Positions 38,912 through 48,089 of a DNA stretch of 64,000 bases are shown one piece after another; positions within the stretch are counted from its first letter, which is position 1; the number at the start of each line of letters is the position of its first letter. Origin of the DNA: Bradyrhizobium jicamae (GTDB lineage Bacteria > Pseudomonadota > Alphaproteobacteria > Rhizobiales > Xanthobacteraceae); assembly GCF_018130215.1 (NCBI RefSeq), contig NZ_JAFCKQ010000013.1, positions 95,890 to 159,889 on the forward strand. The letters run 5' to 3'. The notes under the pieces were generated by a model. It did no database searches. It was not told where the DNA came from and worked only from the letters and a program-made list of their open reading frames with translations. Both the position numbers and the translations under genes were made by a program.

Positions 38912-39406
38912 TTACGAGACGACCTCGGCGGTGACACGGCCGACGCCGGCACCGGTCAGGCCGATGGCGCGGGCTGCGCCGGTGGAGAGGTCGAGCACGC
39001 GGCCGCGGACGAACGGGCCACGATCGTTGATGGTGACGATGACGCTGCGGCCGCCATGGGTGACGCGGACCTTGGTGCCGAACGGCAGCGAGCGATGGGC
39101 TGCGGTCATGGCGTTCTGGTTGAAGCGCTGACCCGAGGCGGTGCGGCTGCCCGATTCATTGCCGTAGAACGAGGCCATCCCTGAGAACGTGTGGCCGCCG
39201 GTCGGCTGCGCAATCGAAGCATTGGCATCCCGCCAGGACGACCCCTCGGCCTCGGCGCGATGATGATGGTGGTGATAGGCGTAGCGGTGGTGTCTGGACT
39301 TTGCGGACGCCTCGGTGGCGGTGCCCCCCACCAGCAGAGTTGCGGCGACAACAGCAAGCGCCGTTCGTGACTGGGTTACATTCCCCAGCATCTTGATATT
39401 CAGCAT
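38912..39406 (-). CDS. rlpA: RlpA-like septal ring lytic transglycosylase, non-lipidated
   Basis: This is a 164-residue double-psi beta-barrel protein of the RlpA family, which cleaves naked glycan strands or works at the septum. The signal peptide (hydrophobic ALAVVAATLLVGG, cut near ASA) lacks a lipobox Cys, so it should be soluble in the periplasm. A natural His-rich stretch follows (KSRHHRYAYHHHHHRAE). The DPBB domain (about 75-163) has GMASFYG, the catalytic-site SGQRFNQNAMTAAHRSLPFGTKVRV, and VTINDRGPFVRGRVLDLS. There is no SPOR domain, unlike E. coli RlpA. It forms a single-gene unit. Confidence 0.88.
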   Translation of the reverse strand: MLNIKMLGNVTQSRTALAVVAATLLVGGTATEASAKSRHHRYAYHHHHHRAEAEGSSWRDANASIAQPTGGHTFSGMASFYGNESGSRTASGQRFNQNAMTAAHRSLPFGTKVRVTHGGRSVIVTINDRGPFVRGRVLDLSTGAARAIGLTGAGVGRVTAEVVS

Positions 39407-40036
39407 TGATAAGACCCTCAGACAGTATTGCCACTAACGCGGCAAGTGGAACCCCCGTCCCATTGTTGACCAAGGCCGTTTGATTTTGCATTGCGGCACG
39501 AATTGGGCAGTAAATCGGGATTGTCTCCGCCTGAAATATCTTGTTACCGCGGGAGGGTATTGCCGAGAGATTCCTTAATCTTTGGCTTTAACTGAATTTT
39601 AATCCATCTAATACTTACAAATACTGCTTAACGAAGCCACGGTAAGTTTTCGGTAAGTAATCGCCAAATGGAACGTCGGTCCGCTCCGGGTTCCCGCGCT
39701 TCGATTCATGGACCTATGCGGATTGTTGCGGGAACCAATCGGGGCGAGCGCGCAGCCATACCGGCGGGGCCGAATTCCCGCGTGCCGAATTGCTTGGTTC
39801 TGCAGGCTGCGACCGTCGTCGAAAGGCTTGTGCGGCAAGGCGGTCTCGGCCGTGCCGTCATGTTGCACCTGCGCGATTGCTATGTTAGCAAAGCCGCGAT
39901 TTTAACGGTCCCGGCACGTTCCGTGCCGGTCGAAAATCGAAGTCCCGCTTGAATTCCAAGGGCTTGGATCGCTAGGCGCTGCTTTGGTGGCGACGGTTTT
40001 TCCCTTGCGAGTTTGACAGCAAAAAAGAGCGAGCTC
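39407..40036. other. Long intergenic region between rlpA and the atp operon
   Basis: This is about 630 bp without a convincing gene. It holds an AT-rich stretch (39540-39665) likely to carry the rlpA promoter, and a direct repeat CGGTAAGT (near 39640-39660). A palindrome TTGCTA-TGT-TAGCAA lies at 39877-39891, and a hairpin CCGGCACG-TTC-CGTGCCGG at 39911-39929. The two palindromes lie 110-160 bp before atpH and may belong to its promoter or leader. Short open frames here have no family features. Confidence 0.5.
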
Positions 40037-40596
40037 GTGGCTGCTGAAGATCCGTCCGTTTCGGGAGTGTCCGGTCGTTACGCAACGGCCCTGTTCGAGT
40101 TGGCTCGCGATGAGCAATCCCTCGATCAAGTAAAGGCCGACCTCGACAAGTTCGAGGCCTTGCTCAACGAGAGCGCTGACCTGAAGCGGCTCGTGCGCAG
40201 CCCGGTGTTTTCCGCGGATACCCAGTTGAAGGCGCTGAGCGCGGTGCTCGACAAGGCCGGCATCGCCGGCACCACTGCCAAATTCCTCAAGGTGCTCACT
40301 GCCAACCGACGGCTATTCGCCGTGTCCGATGTGCTCCGCGCCTATCGCGCGCTGGTGGCGAAGTTCAAGGGTGAGGCGACCGCTGACGTCACCGTCGCCG
40401 AGCAGCTCAGTGACAAGAATCTCGACGCGCTGAAGACCGCACTGAAGTCGGTGACGGGCAAGGACGTCGCGCTCAACGTGAAGGTCGATCCCTCCATTAT
40501 CGGTGGCCTGGTGGTCAAGCTTGGCAGCCGCATGGTGGATAGTTCGCTTCGCACCAAACTCAATTCGATCAAGAACGCGATGAAAGAGGCAGGCTG

Positions 40597-40597
<1 letters not shown>
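40037..40597 (+). CDS. atpH: ATP synthase F1 subunit delta
   Basis: This is the 186-residue delta subunit (OSCP homologue) that clamps the F1 head to the peripheral stalk. The N-terminal helical domain has SGRYATALFELARDEQSLDQV and the C-terminal domain GGLVVKLGSRMVDSSLRTKLNSIKNAMK, both diagnostic. I choose the GTG giving MAAEDPSVSG after AGAGCGAG; a TTG eight codons upstream is the alternative. It heads the F1 operon atpHAGDC. Genes for the F0 part are elsewhere, as usual in Rhizobiales. Confidence 0.94.
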
Positions 40598-42126
<1,529 letters not shown>

Positions 42127-42148
42127 GCGGTTGCATGAACTGGGGCGT

Positions 42149-42169
42149 CGCCCGGCCGCCGGCCGGGCG
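42149..42169. other. GC-rich hairpin between atpA and atpG
   Basis: CGCCCGGCC-GCC-GGCCGGGCG is a perfect 9-bp stem 23 bp after atpA and 60 bp before atpG. There is no T-run. It may protect the atpA mRNA end or tune downstream expression of the single-copy gamma subunit. Confidence 0.5.
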
Positions 42170-42229
42170 TGACCGATCAAGAGGCACGCGATCTGACCCC
42201 CGTGGTCGGATCGCCGGGGTGGACGAAGA

Positions 42230-43108
42230 ATGGCGTCACTGAAAGACATGCGGGTCCGCATCGCCTCGACCAAGGCGACGCAGAAGATCACCAAGGCCAT
42301 GCAGATGGTCGCGGCCTCGAAGCTGCGCCGTGCGCAGCACGCCGCCGAGGCGGCGCGGCCCTATGCCGACAAGATGGACGCGGTGATCTCCAACATCGCC
42401 GCAGCCGCGAGCGGTTCGCCGGGCGCGCCGACCCTGCTGGCCGGCACCGGCAAGGACCAGGTGCATCTGTTGCTGGTTTGCACCGGCGAACGCGGCCTGT
42501 CGGGTGCGTTCAACTCCTCCATCGTGCGCCTCGCGCGCGAGCGCGCGCTGGCGCTTGCCGCGCAGGGCAAGGAGGTCAAGTTCTTCTGCGTCGGGCGCAA
42601 GGGCTACGAGCAGCTGCGCCGGACCTTCGACAGGCAGATCGTCGAGCATGTCGATCTGCGTGCGGTGCGCCAGCTCGGCTTCGTCAATGCCGAGGACATC
42701 GCGCAGAAGGTGCTGGCCCGGTTCGATGCCGGAGAGTTCGATGTCTGCACGCTGTTCTACTCGCGCTTCAAGTCGGTGATCGCCCAGATCCCGACCGCGC
42801 AGCAGATCATCCCGCTCGAGGTGACGGCGCCGGCGGCCAACGCAAGCTCGTCCACGTCCTACGAATATGAGCCGGAGGAGGACGAGATCCTCACCCGTCT
42901 GCTGCCGCGTAATCTCGCCGTGCAGGTCTTCCGTGCACTGCTCGAGAACAACGCCTCGTTCTACGGCGCTCAGATGAGCGCGATGGACAACGCGACGCGC
43001 AACGCCGGCGAAATGATCCGCAAGCAAACCCTGATCTACAACCGGACCCGCCAGGCCCAGATCACGAAGGAGCTGATTGAAATCATCTCCGGCGCTGAGG
43101 CGGTCTAA
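42230..43108 (+). CDS. atpG: ATP synthase F1 subunit gamma
   Basis: This is the 292-residue central stalk subunit whose rotation couples proton flow to ATP synthesis. The N-terminal helix SLKDMRVRIASTKATQKITKAMQMVAASKLRRAQ and the C-terminal MSAMDNATRNAGEMI and TRQAQITKELIEIISGAEA are the coiled-coil ends typical of gamma. It lies between atpA and atpD, separated from atpD by 26 bp with an AAGGAGAA ribosome site. The length is normal. Confidence 0.97.
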   Translation: MASLKDMRVRIASTKATQKITKAMQMVAASKLRRAQHAAEAARPYADKMDAVISNIAAAASGSPGAPTLLAGTGKDQVHLLLVCTGERGLSGAFNSSIVRLARERALALAAQGKEVKFFCVGRKGYEQLRRTFDRQIVEHVDLRAVRQLGFVNAEDIAQKVLARFDAGEFDVCTLFYSRFKSVIAQIPTAQQIIPLEVTAPAANASSSTSYEYEPEEDEILTRLLPRNLAVQVFRALLENNASFYGAQMSAMDNATRNAGEMIRKQTLIYNRTRQAQITKELIEIISGAEAV

Positions 43109-43134
43109 GGCAGATTTTCGAAGGAGAACGTTCC

Positions 43135-44577
43135 ATGGCTACAGCAGCCAACCAGATCGGTCGCGTCACCCAGATCACGGGCGCCGTGGTCGACGTGCAG
43201 TTCGAAGGCCACCTTCCGGCGATTCTCAACTCGCTCGAGACCAAGAACGGCGGCAACCGCCTGGTGCTCGAGGTCGCGCAGCATCTCGGTGAGTCGACGG
43301 TGCGCACGATCGCGATGGACACCACCGAGGGCCTGGTCCGTGGCCAGGAGGTGACCGACACCGGCGCTCCGATCCGGGTGCCGGTCGGCGAGGGTACGCT
43401 CGGCCGCATCATCAACGTCGTCGGCGAGCCGATCGACGAAGCGGGTCCGGTCAAGGCCGAAGGCCTGCGCGCCATCCACCAGGATGCGCCGACCTATACC
43501 GACCAGTCGACGGAAGCCGAGATTCTCGTCACCGGCATCAAGGTCGTGGATCTTCTCGCTCCGTATGCGAAGGGTGGCAAGATCGGCCTGTTCGGCGGCG
43601 CCGGCGTCGGCAAGACGGTGCTCATTCAGGAGCTGATCAACAACGTCGCGAAGGCGCACGGCGGTTACTCCGTGTTCGCCGGCGTCGGTGAGCGCACCCG
43701 CGAAGGCAACGACCTCTATCACGAGTTCATCGAATCCAAGGTCAACGCCGATCCGCACAATCCGGATCCGAGCGTGAAGTCGAAGTGCGCGCTGGTGTTC
43801 GGCCAGATGAACGAGCCGCCGGGCGCCCGCGCCCGCGTCGGCCTGACCGGTCTGACCGTCGCCGAGCATTTCCGCGACCAGGGCCAGGACGTGCTGTTCT
43901 TCGTCGACAACATCTTCCGCTTCACGCAGGCGGGTTCGGAAGTGTCGGCGCTGCTCGGCCGTATCCCGTCGGCGGTGGGTTATCAGCCGACGCTCGCCAC
44001 CGACATGGGCGCGCTGCAGGAGCGCATCACCACCACACAGAAGGGCTCGATCACCTCGGTGCAGGCGATCTACGTGCCGGCCGACGACTTGACCGACCCG
44101 GCGCCCGCCACCTCGTTCGCGCATTTGGACGCCACCACGGTGCTGTCGCGCGCGATCTCGGAAAAGGGCATCTATCCGGCGGTGGACCCGCTCGACTCGA
44201 CCTCGCGCATGCTGTCGCCGCTCGTCGTCGGCGAGGAGCACTACAGCACCGCGCGTCTCGTTCAGCAGATCCTGCAGCGCTACAAGTCGCTCCAGGACAT
44301 CATCGCCATTCTCGGCATGGACGAGCTCTCGGAAGAAGACAAGCTGACCGTTGCCCGCGCCCGCAAGGTCGAGCGCTTCCTGTCGCAGCCGTTCCACGTC
44401 GCCGAAGTCTTCACCGGCTCGCCGGGCAAGTTCGTCGACCTCGCTGACACCATCAAGGGTTTCCGCGATCTCTGCGAGGGCAAGTACGACCACCTGCCGG
44501 AAGCGGCCTTCTACATGGTCGGCACCATCGAAGAAGCCGTCGAGAAGGGCAAGAAGCTCGCCGCCGAGGCGGCGTAA
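43135..44577 (+). CDS. atpD: ATP synthase F1 subunit beta
   Basis: This is the 480-residue catalytic beta subunit. It shows the P-loop GGAGVGKTVLIQEL (about 156-169), GERTREGNDLYHE with the catalytic Glu, the Walker B region VLFFVDNIFRFTQAG, and the C-terminal DELSEEDK lever. All are standard, so it is fully functional by sequence. It follows atpG by 26 bp. The spacer to atpC (93 bp) contains an inverted repeat of GCGAAT units that may lower epsilon expression. Confidence 0.98.
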   Translation: MATAANQIGRVTQITGAVVDVQFEGHLPAILNSLETKNGGNRLVLEVAQHLGESTVRTIAMDTTEGLVRGQEVTDTGAPIRVPVGEGTLGRIINVVGEPIDEAGPVKAEGLRAIHQDAPTYTDQSTEAEILVTGIKVVDLLAPYAKGGKIGLFGGAGVGKTVLIQELINNVAKAHGGYSVFAGVGERTREGNDLYHEFIESKVNADPHNPDPSVKSKCALVFGQMNEPPGARARVGLTGLTVAEHFRDQGQDVLFFVDNIFRFTQAGSEVSALLGRIPSAVGYQPTLATDMGALQERITTTQKGSITSVQAIYVPADDLTDPAPATSFAHLDATTVLSRAISEKGIYPAVDPLDSTSRMLSPLVVGEEHYSTARLVQQILQRYKSLQDIIAILGMDELSEEDKLTVARARKVERFLSQPFHVAEVFTGSPGKFVDLADTIKGFRDLCEGKYDHLPEAAFYMVGTIEEAVEKGKKLAAEAA

Positions 44578-44581
44578 GCAG

Positions 44582-44661
44582 GCGAATGGCGAATAGGGAG
44601 TAGCGAATATCAATCGCGCACTCCCTTTGCCGCCACTCGCTATTCGCTATTCACCATTCGC
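44582..44661. repeat. GCGAAT-type repeat hairpin between atpD and atpC
   Basis: The left arm GCGAATGGCGAATAGGGAGT plus AGCGAATA (44582-44609) is largely complementary to TATTCGCTATTCACCATTCGC (44641-44661). The GCGAATAGCGAATAG text is a repeat I recall as common between genes in Bradyrhizobium. It fills nearly the whole spacer and ends 9 bp before the atpC ATG. Confidence 0.65.
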
Positions 44662-44670
44662 AGGTTTTCC

Positions 44671-45078
44671 ATGGCCACCTTCCACTTCGATCTCGTCTCC
44701 CCCGAAAAGCTCACCTTCTCCGGCGAGGTCGATCAGGTTGACGTTCCCGGCGTGGAAGGCGATTTCGGCGTGCTCGCCGGACATGCGCCGGTCGTGGCCG
44801 GAGTTCGTCCGGGTATCCTAACCATCACCGCCGCCGGCAAGCGCGAGAAGCTGATCGTGCTCGGCGGTATTGCTGAAGTGTCGGAAAAGGGCCTGACCGT
44901 GCTCGCCGAGGTCGCGACCGCGCTCGCTGAGCTGGATCGTGCCAAGTTCGCCGACACGGTCAAGGAGATGGAAGACAAGCTCGCCGAAAAGGAGGGCTCC
45001 GAACTCGACAATGCGATCGAGCGGCTCGATCACTTCAAGAGCATTCAGAACGAGCTCAACACGACGGCGATGCACTAG
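44671..45078 (+). CDS. atpC: ATP synthase F1 subunit epsilon
   Basis: This is the 135-residue epsilon subunit, which binds gamma and regulates ATPase activity. The N-terminal beta sandwich is typical (FHFDLVSPEKLTFSGEVDQVDVPGVEGDFGVLAGHAPVVAGVRPG), and a short helical hairpin (about 90-130) follows. The ATG is preceded by AGGTTTTCC, a weak ribosome site right after the repeat. It is the last gene of the atpHAGDC operon and is followed by a strong hairpin. Confidence 0.96.
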   Translation: MATFHFDLVSPEKLTFSGEVDQVDVPGVEGDFGVLAGHAPVVAGVRPGILTITAAGKREKLIVLGGIAEVSEKGLTVLAEVATALAELDRAKFADTVKEMEDKLAEKEGSELDNAIERLDHFKSIQNELNTTAMH

Positions 45079-45147
45079 AGCCGCGCCTGGCCAAGTAGCT
45101 TTGTGGCCAGTTATCCTGGCGACCTGGTGCCACAAAAATCCGAACCG

Positions 45148-45182
45148 ATTCAGCGCTCGCCAGCCCCTGGCGGGCGCTGAAT
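45148..45182 (+). terminator. Hairpin ending the atp operon
   Basis: ATTCAGCGCTCGCCAG and CTGGCGGGCGCTGAAT form a 16-bp stem with one G-T pair and a CCC loop, 69 bp after atpC. Only GCTTGTTG follows, so the T-run is weak, but the stem is very stable. Confidence 0.7.
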
Positions 45183-45248
45183 GCTTGTTGCACCCCGGAA
45201 CGTCTGACGGCATTCTCCCGGCATGCTCGTGTTTCGGGGCTGATACTC

Positions 45249-46889
45249 ATGAAACGCAAGATCGCGGCGATCTTTGCGGCCGATATTGCAGGCTACAGCC
45301 GCCTGGTTGCGGAGGATGAGGAGGAGACGCTGCGGCGGCTCGCATCCTACCGGCAGGTCACCGATGATTTCATCGCCAAGTGCGGCGGCCGTATCTTCAA
45401 CACCGCGGGTGATGCGGTGCTTGCGGAATTTCCCAGCGCGGTCGAAGCGGTGCGCTGCGCCATCGACATTCAGGAAAGCCTGCGTACCCGCAACATGGCG
45501 TATCCGCCGAGTCGGCAGATGGCGTTTCGCATCGGTATCACCATCGGCGACGTGGTCGAGCGCGACGGTGACCTGCTCGGCGACGGTGTCAATATCGCCG
45601 CGCGGCTCGAGGGCCTCGCGGAGGTTGGCGGCATCTGCGTGTCCCGCGCGGTGCACGAGCAGGTCGCCAACAAGCTGTCGGTGCAGTTCGCCGATATCGG
45701 CGCGCAGGAAGTGAAGAACATTCCGACCCCCGTGCATGCCTACATGATCGCGATGCGGCGCGAGGACGGCACCTACGCGACCCCGCAGCTCAAGAAGCCG
45801 GTCAAGCCGGGCTCTGCCGGCGCACCCGCCTGGATGTGGCCGGTGTCGGCAACCCTGGTCCTGCTCGCTGCGATCGGGGTCGGTGGTTTCCTCTACTACA
45901 CCAAGCTCGAAACGTCGGTGACGCAGCCCACCATGGTCGCAAGCAACGCCGCGACACCGGCAGCTTCGCCGGGGCCGATGCCGCCGTCAGCGCCGTCAGC
46001 CACATCGTCGCCTGCGCCCGCTTCCGCGACGGCGGCGCCGGCTCCGCCGACGTCGGCACCGCCAAACGAGCGTTTCGCCGCTGACAGCATTCCCTTCATC
46101 AGCGACCGTAACCGTGTCCTTCTTGCCAATGAATATGTGAGGGCTGGTGATGCCAAGGCGCTTGCCATCAACCTCAACGGCTTCATCGGCTGGGTCGCGG
46201 GGCAGGCGAACGAGGACGCCGCGAAGGCCGCGGCGCTCGATCAGTGCCAGAAACGTGCCGATAATGTCGGCACGCCGCGCCGGTGCGAGCTTTACGCCGT
46301 CGGCAACACGGTCGTGTATGTGCACGGTCGGCCGCCGCTGCCGCCACTGCCCTGGGTCAAGCGTGATTCGCTGGTTGAGAAGCCATTCGCGTCAAAGGAT
46401 ATGCCGATGGTGCACGAGCCTGGCAGAAACCGGCTCGATAGCCTCTTCACGCCGGGGCGCAAGACGAAAACGATCGCGCTTGGGCCGGGCGCCCAGTTCT
46501 TCTTCAACTCCGGCATGGACACGCTCGAAGAGTCGACGCGACGTAACCTGCAGGCTTGCGGCGCACTTGCCGGTGTTCCCTGCATGATCGTGGCCGTTGA
46601 CGACGTCTTTGTCGTCCCGATTCCGACAACATCGCGCGTGACCGGCTTCTTCAAGGCCGCCGATAGTTCGGTGATCACGCCGAATGAACGAAGCGATATC
46701 GCGCACAGGCTCGCGGAGGCGACGACGGGCTGGAATGCGGTCGCGGTCGGCACGCAGGGCCGGCCGGGCCTCGGACTGAAGGCGGCCAGCGAGGCCGCCG
46801 CGGTCAATGCTGCCCTTGGCGACTGTGCCAGACGCGACAGCGATTGCCATGTGATCGCGATCGGGCCATTCGCGGTCAGCCCGAATTAA
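45249..46889 (+). CDS. Membrane-anchored class III nucleotide cyclase with C-terminal Cys-rich modules
   Basis: This is a 546-residue protein. Residues 1-170 are a class III adenylate/guanylate cyclase domain with metal-binding D12 (FAADIAGYSRL) and D55 (NTAGDAVLAEF), and with D108, N115 and R119 (GDGVNIAARLEG) for the substrate. N51 stands where a purine-binding Lys is usual. One membrane helix (about 196-217) and a Pro/Ala/Ser linker follow. The C-terminal half (about 280-546) should be periplasmic. It contains two short modules with paired cysteines (ALDQCQKRAD...RRCELYAVG and ALGDCARRDSDCHVIAIG) that resemble DUF4189. It is a single gene after the atp operon; the signal sensed is unknown. 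Confidence 0.85.
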   Translation: MKRKIAAIFAADIAGYSRLVAEDEEETLRRLASYRQVTDDFIAKCGGRIFNTAGDAVLAEFPSAVEAVRCAIDIQESLRTRNMAYPPSRQMAFRIGITIGDVVERDGDLLGDGVNIAARLEGLAEVGGICVSRAVHEQVANKLSVQFADIGAQEVKNIPTPVHAYMIAMRREDGTYATPQLKKPVKPGSAGAPAWMWPVSATLVLLAAIGVGGFLYYTKLETSVTQPTMVASNAATPAASPGPMPPSAPSATSSPAPASATAAPAPPTSAPPNERFAADSIPFISDRNRVLLANEYVRAGDAKALAINLNGFIGWVAGQANEDAAKAAALDQCQKRADNVGTPRRCELYAVGNTVVYVHGRPPLPPLPWVKRDSLVEKPFASKDMPMVHEPGRNRLDSLFTPGRKTKTIALGPGAQFFFNSGMDTLEESTRRNLQACGALAGVPCMIVAVDDVFVVPIPTTSRVTGFFKAADSSVITPNERSDIAHRLAEATTGWNAVAVGTQGRPGLGLKAASEAAAVNAALGDCARRDSDCHVIAIGPFAVSPN

Positions 46890-47386
46890 CGCGCGAATTC
46901 CGCGAAGCGCACGGCGACCGCGCGATAGACATCGCGGCGGAACGGGACCACGAGATCCGCGACACGGTCGAGACGCTCCCAGCGCCACTGATCGAACTCC
47001 GCGGGCTGGCCGTTGCGCGGCGTCAGCGGATCGATCTCGTCGTCGCGTCCGGTGAAGCGGAGCGCGAACCATTTCTGCCGCTGCCCGCGGAATTTCGCCA
47101 GCCGATGCGTTTGTGGTCCGTCATAGGGTGGGAATTCGTAGGTCATCCAGTCGGTCTCGCCGAGATAGTCGGCGCTGACGGCCCCGGTCTCTTCCCAAAG
47201 TTCGCGCATCACCGCCTGACGCGGATCCTCGCCCGGGTCGATGCCGCCTTGCGGCATCTGCCATTCGAGACCGGGCAGCACGATCTCCGGCCCATCATCC
47301 TTGAACCGGCGCCCGATCAGCACGCGCCCACCTGCATTGAACAGCGCAATGCCCACGTTGGGCCGATAGGGTTTGTCCGACTGCAT
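46886..47386 (-). CDS. rppH: RNA pyrophosphohydrolase RppH (Nudix), copy 1
   Basis: This is a 166-residue Nudix hydrolase of the RppH/NudH type, which removes pyrophosphate from 5' triphosphate RNA ends or hydrolyses dinucleoside polyphosphates. The Nudix box GGIDPGEDPRQAVMRELWEETG is intact. The RppH-specific YRPNVGIALFN start, LEWQMPQGG and RGQRQKWFALRF are present. I start at MQSDKPYRPN; the extra upstream codons lie in a palindromic repeat. Its end overlaps the convergent cyclase gene by four bases. A paralogue lies immediately upstream. Confidence 0.92.
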   Translation of the reverse strand: MQSDKPYRPNVGIALFNAGGRVLIGRRFKDDGPEIVLPGLEWQMPQGGIDPGEDPRQAVMRELWEETGAVSADYLGETDWMTYEFPPYDGPQTHRLAKFRGQRQKWFALRFTGRDDEIDPLTPRNGQPAEFDQWRWERLDRVADLVVPFRRDVYRAVAVRFAEFAR

Positions 47387-47399
47387 GGCGGCGAATCTA

Positions 47400-47475
47400 G
47401 AGCATGATCCGGAAGAGTGCGTAGCGGTTTTCCCTCGCGACAAACGCGGAACGCGTTTGCGCGGAGATCATGCTC
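47400..47475. repeat. Palindromic repeat copy 3, between the two rppH genes
   Basis: GAGCATGATC (47400-47409) and GATCATGCTC (47466-47475) flank a longer centre with AACGCGGAACGCGTT. It is the same family as the repeats at 33972 and 36529. A second hairpin (AAAGCGCGATGC with ATTGCGCTCTA, about 47489-47517) follows, reaching the stop of the next gene. Confidence 0.7.
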
Positions 47476-47513
47476 AAACAACGAGCTAAAGCGCGATGCC
47501 GATTCATTGCGCT

Positions 47514-48017
47514 CTAGCCGGTCGCGAGCCCGGCGAATTCCTTCACCACGCGCTCATAGACCGGCCGCTTGAACGGCACGATGAGTTCAGGGAGGTTCTT
47601 CATCGGCTCCCAGCGCCATGAGACGAACTCGGCCTTGTGGCCTCCACCGGGATTGGCGACGTTGATCTCGTTGTCCTTGCCGGTGAAGCGCAGCGCGAAC
47701 CATTTTTGCCGTTGCCCGCGATAGCGGCCTTTCCAGGCGCGCCCGGCGACGGTGCGCGGGATGTCATAGATCAGCCAGTCGGCAACTTCACCGAGCTTCT
47801 CCACCGATTTGACGCTGGTTTCCTCGTAAAGCTCGCGCTTGGCGGCCTGAAACGTGTCCTCGCCGGGATCGACGCCCCCTTGCGGCATCTGCCAGACATG
47901 GGCTTCATCGACGTGCTCGATGCCGCCTGCCCGACGCCCGATGAAGACCAGTCCCGCCGCATTCAACAGCATGATGCCAACGCAGGTTCGATAGGGCAGG
48001 TCTTCGTAACGTGCCAT
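47514..48017 (-). CDS. RppH-like Nudix hydrolase, copy 2
   Basis: This is a 167-residue paralogue of the neighbouring rppH. The start MARYEDLPYRTCVGIMLLN and the RGQRQKWFALRFTGKDNEIN block match RppH. The Nudix box reads GGVDPGEDTFQAAKRELYEETS, with Ser where the last conserved Gly is expected, while the catalytic RELxEE core is kept. It carries a longer insert (RRAGGIEHVDEAHVW) before the box. Both copies lie on the minus strand, separated by 127 bp of repeat. Either could be the true RNA pyrophosphohydrolase. Confidence 0.88.
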   Translation of the reverse strand: MARYEDLPYRTCVGIMLLNAAGLVFIGRRAGGIEHVDEAHVWQMPQGGVDPGEDTFQAAKRELYEETSVKSVEKLGEVADWLIYDIPRTVAGRAWKGRYRGQRQKWFALRFTGKDNEINVANPGGGHKAEFVSWRWEPMKNLPELIVPFKRPVYERVVKEFAGLATG

Positions 48018-48089
48018 GCCGCCGATACCTCGCACTTCTGAGGCCAGCCGACCCGGCCCCCCGGCAAGGTCGTACCAACAGATTGATCT

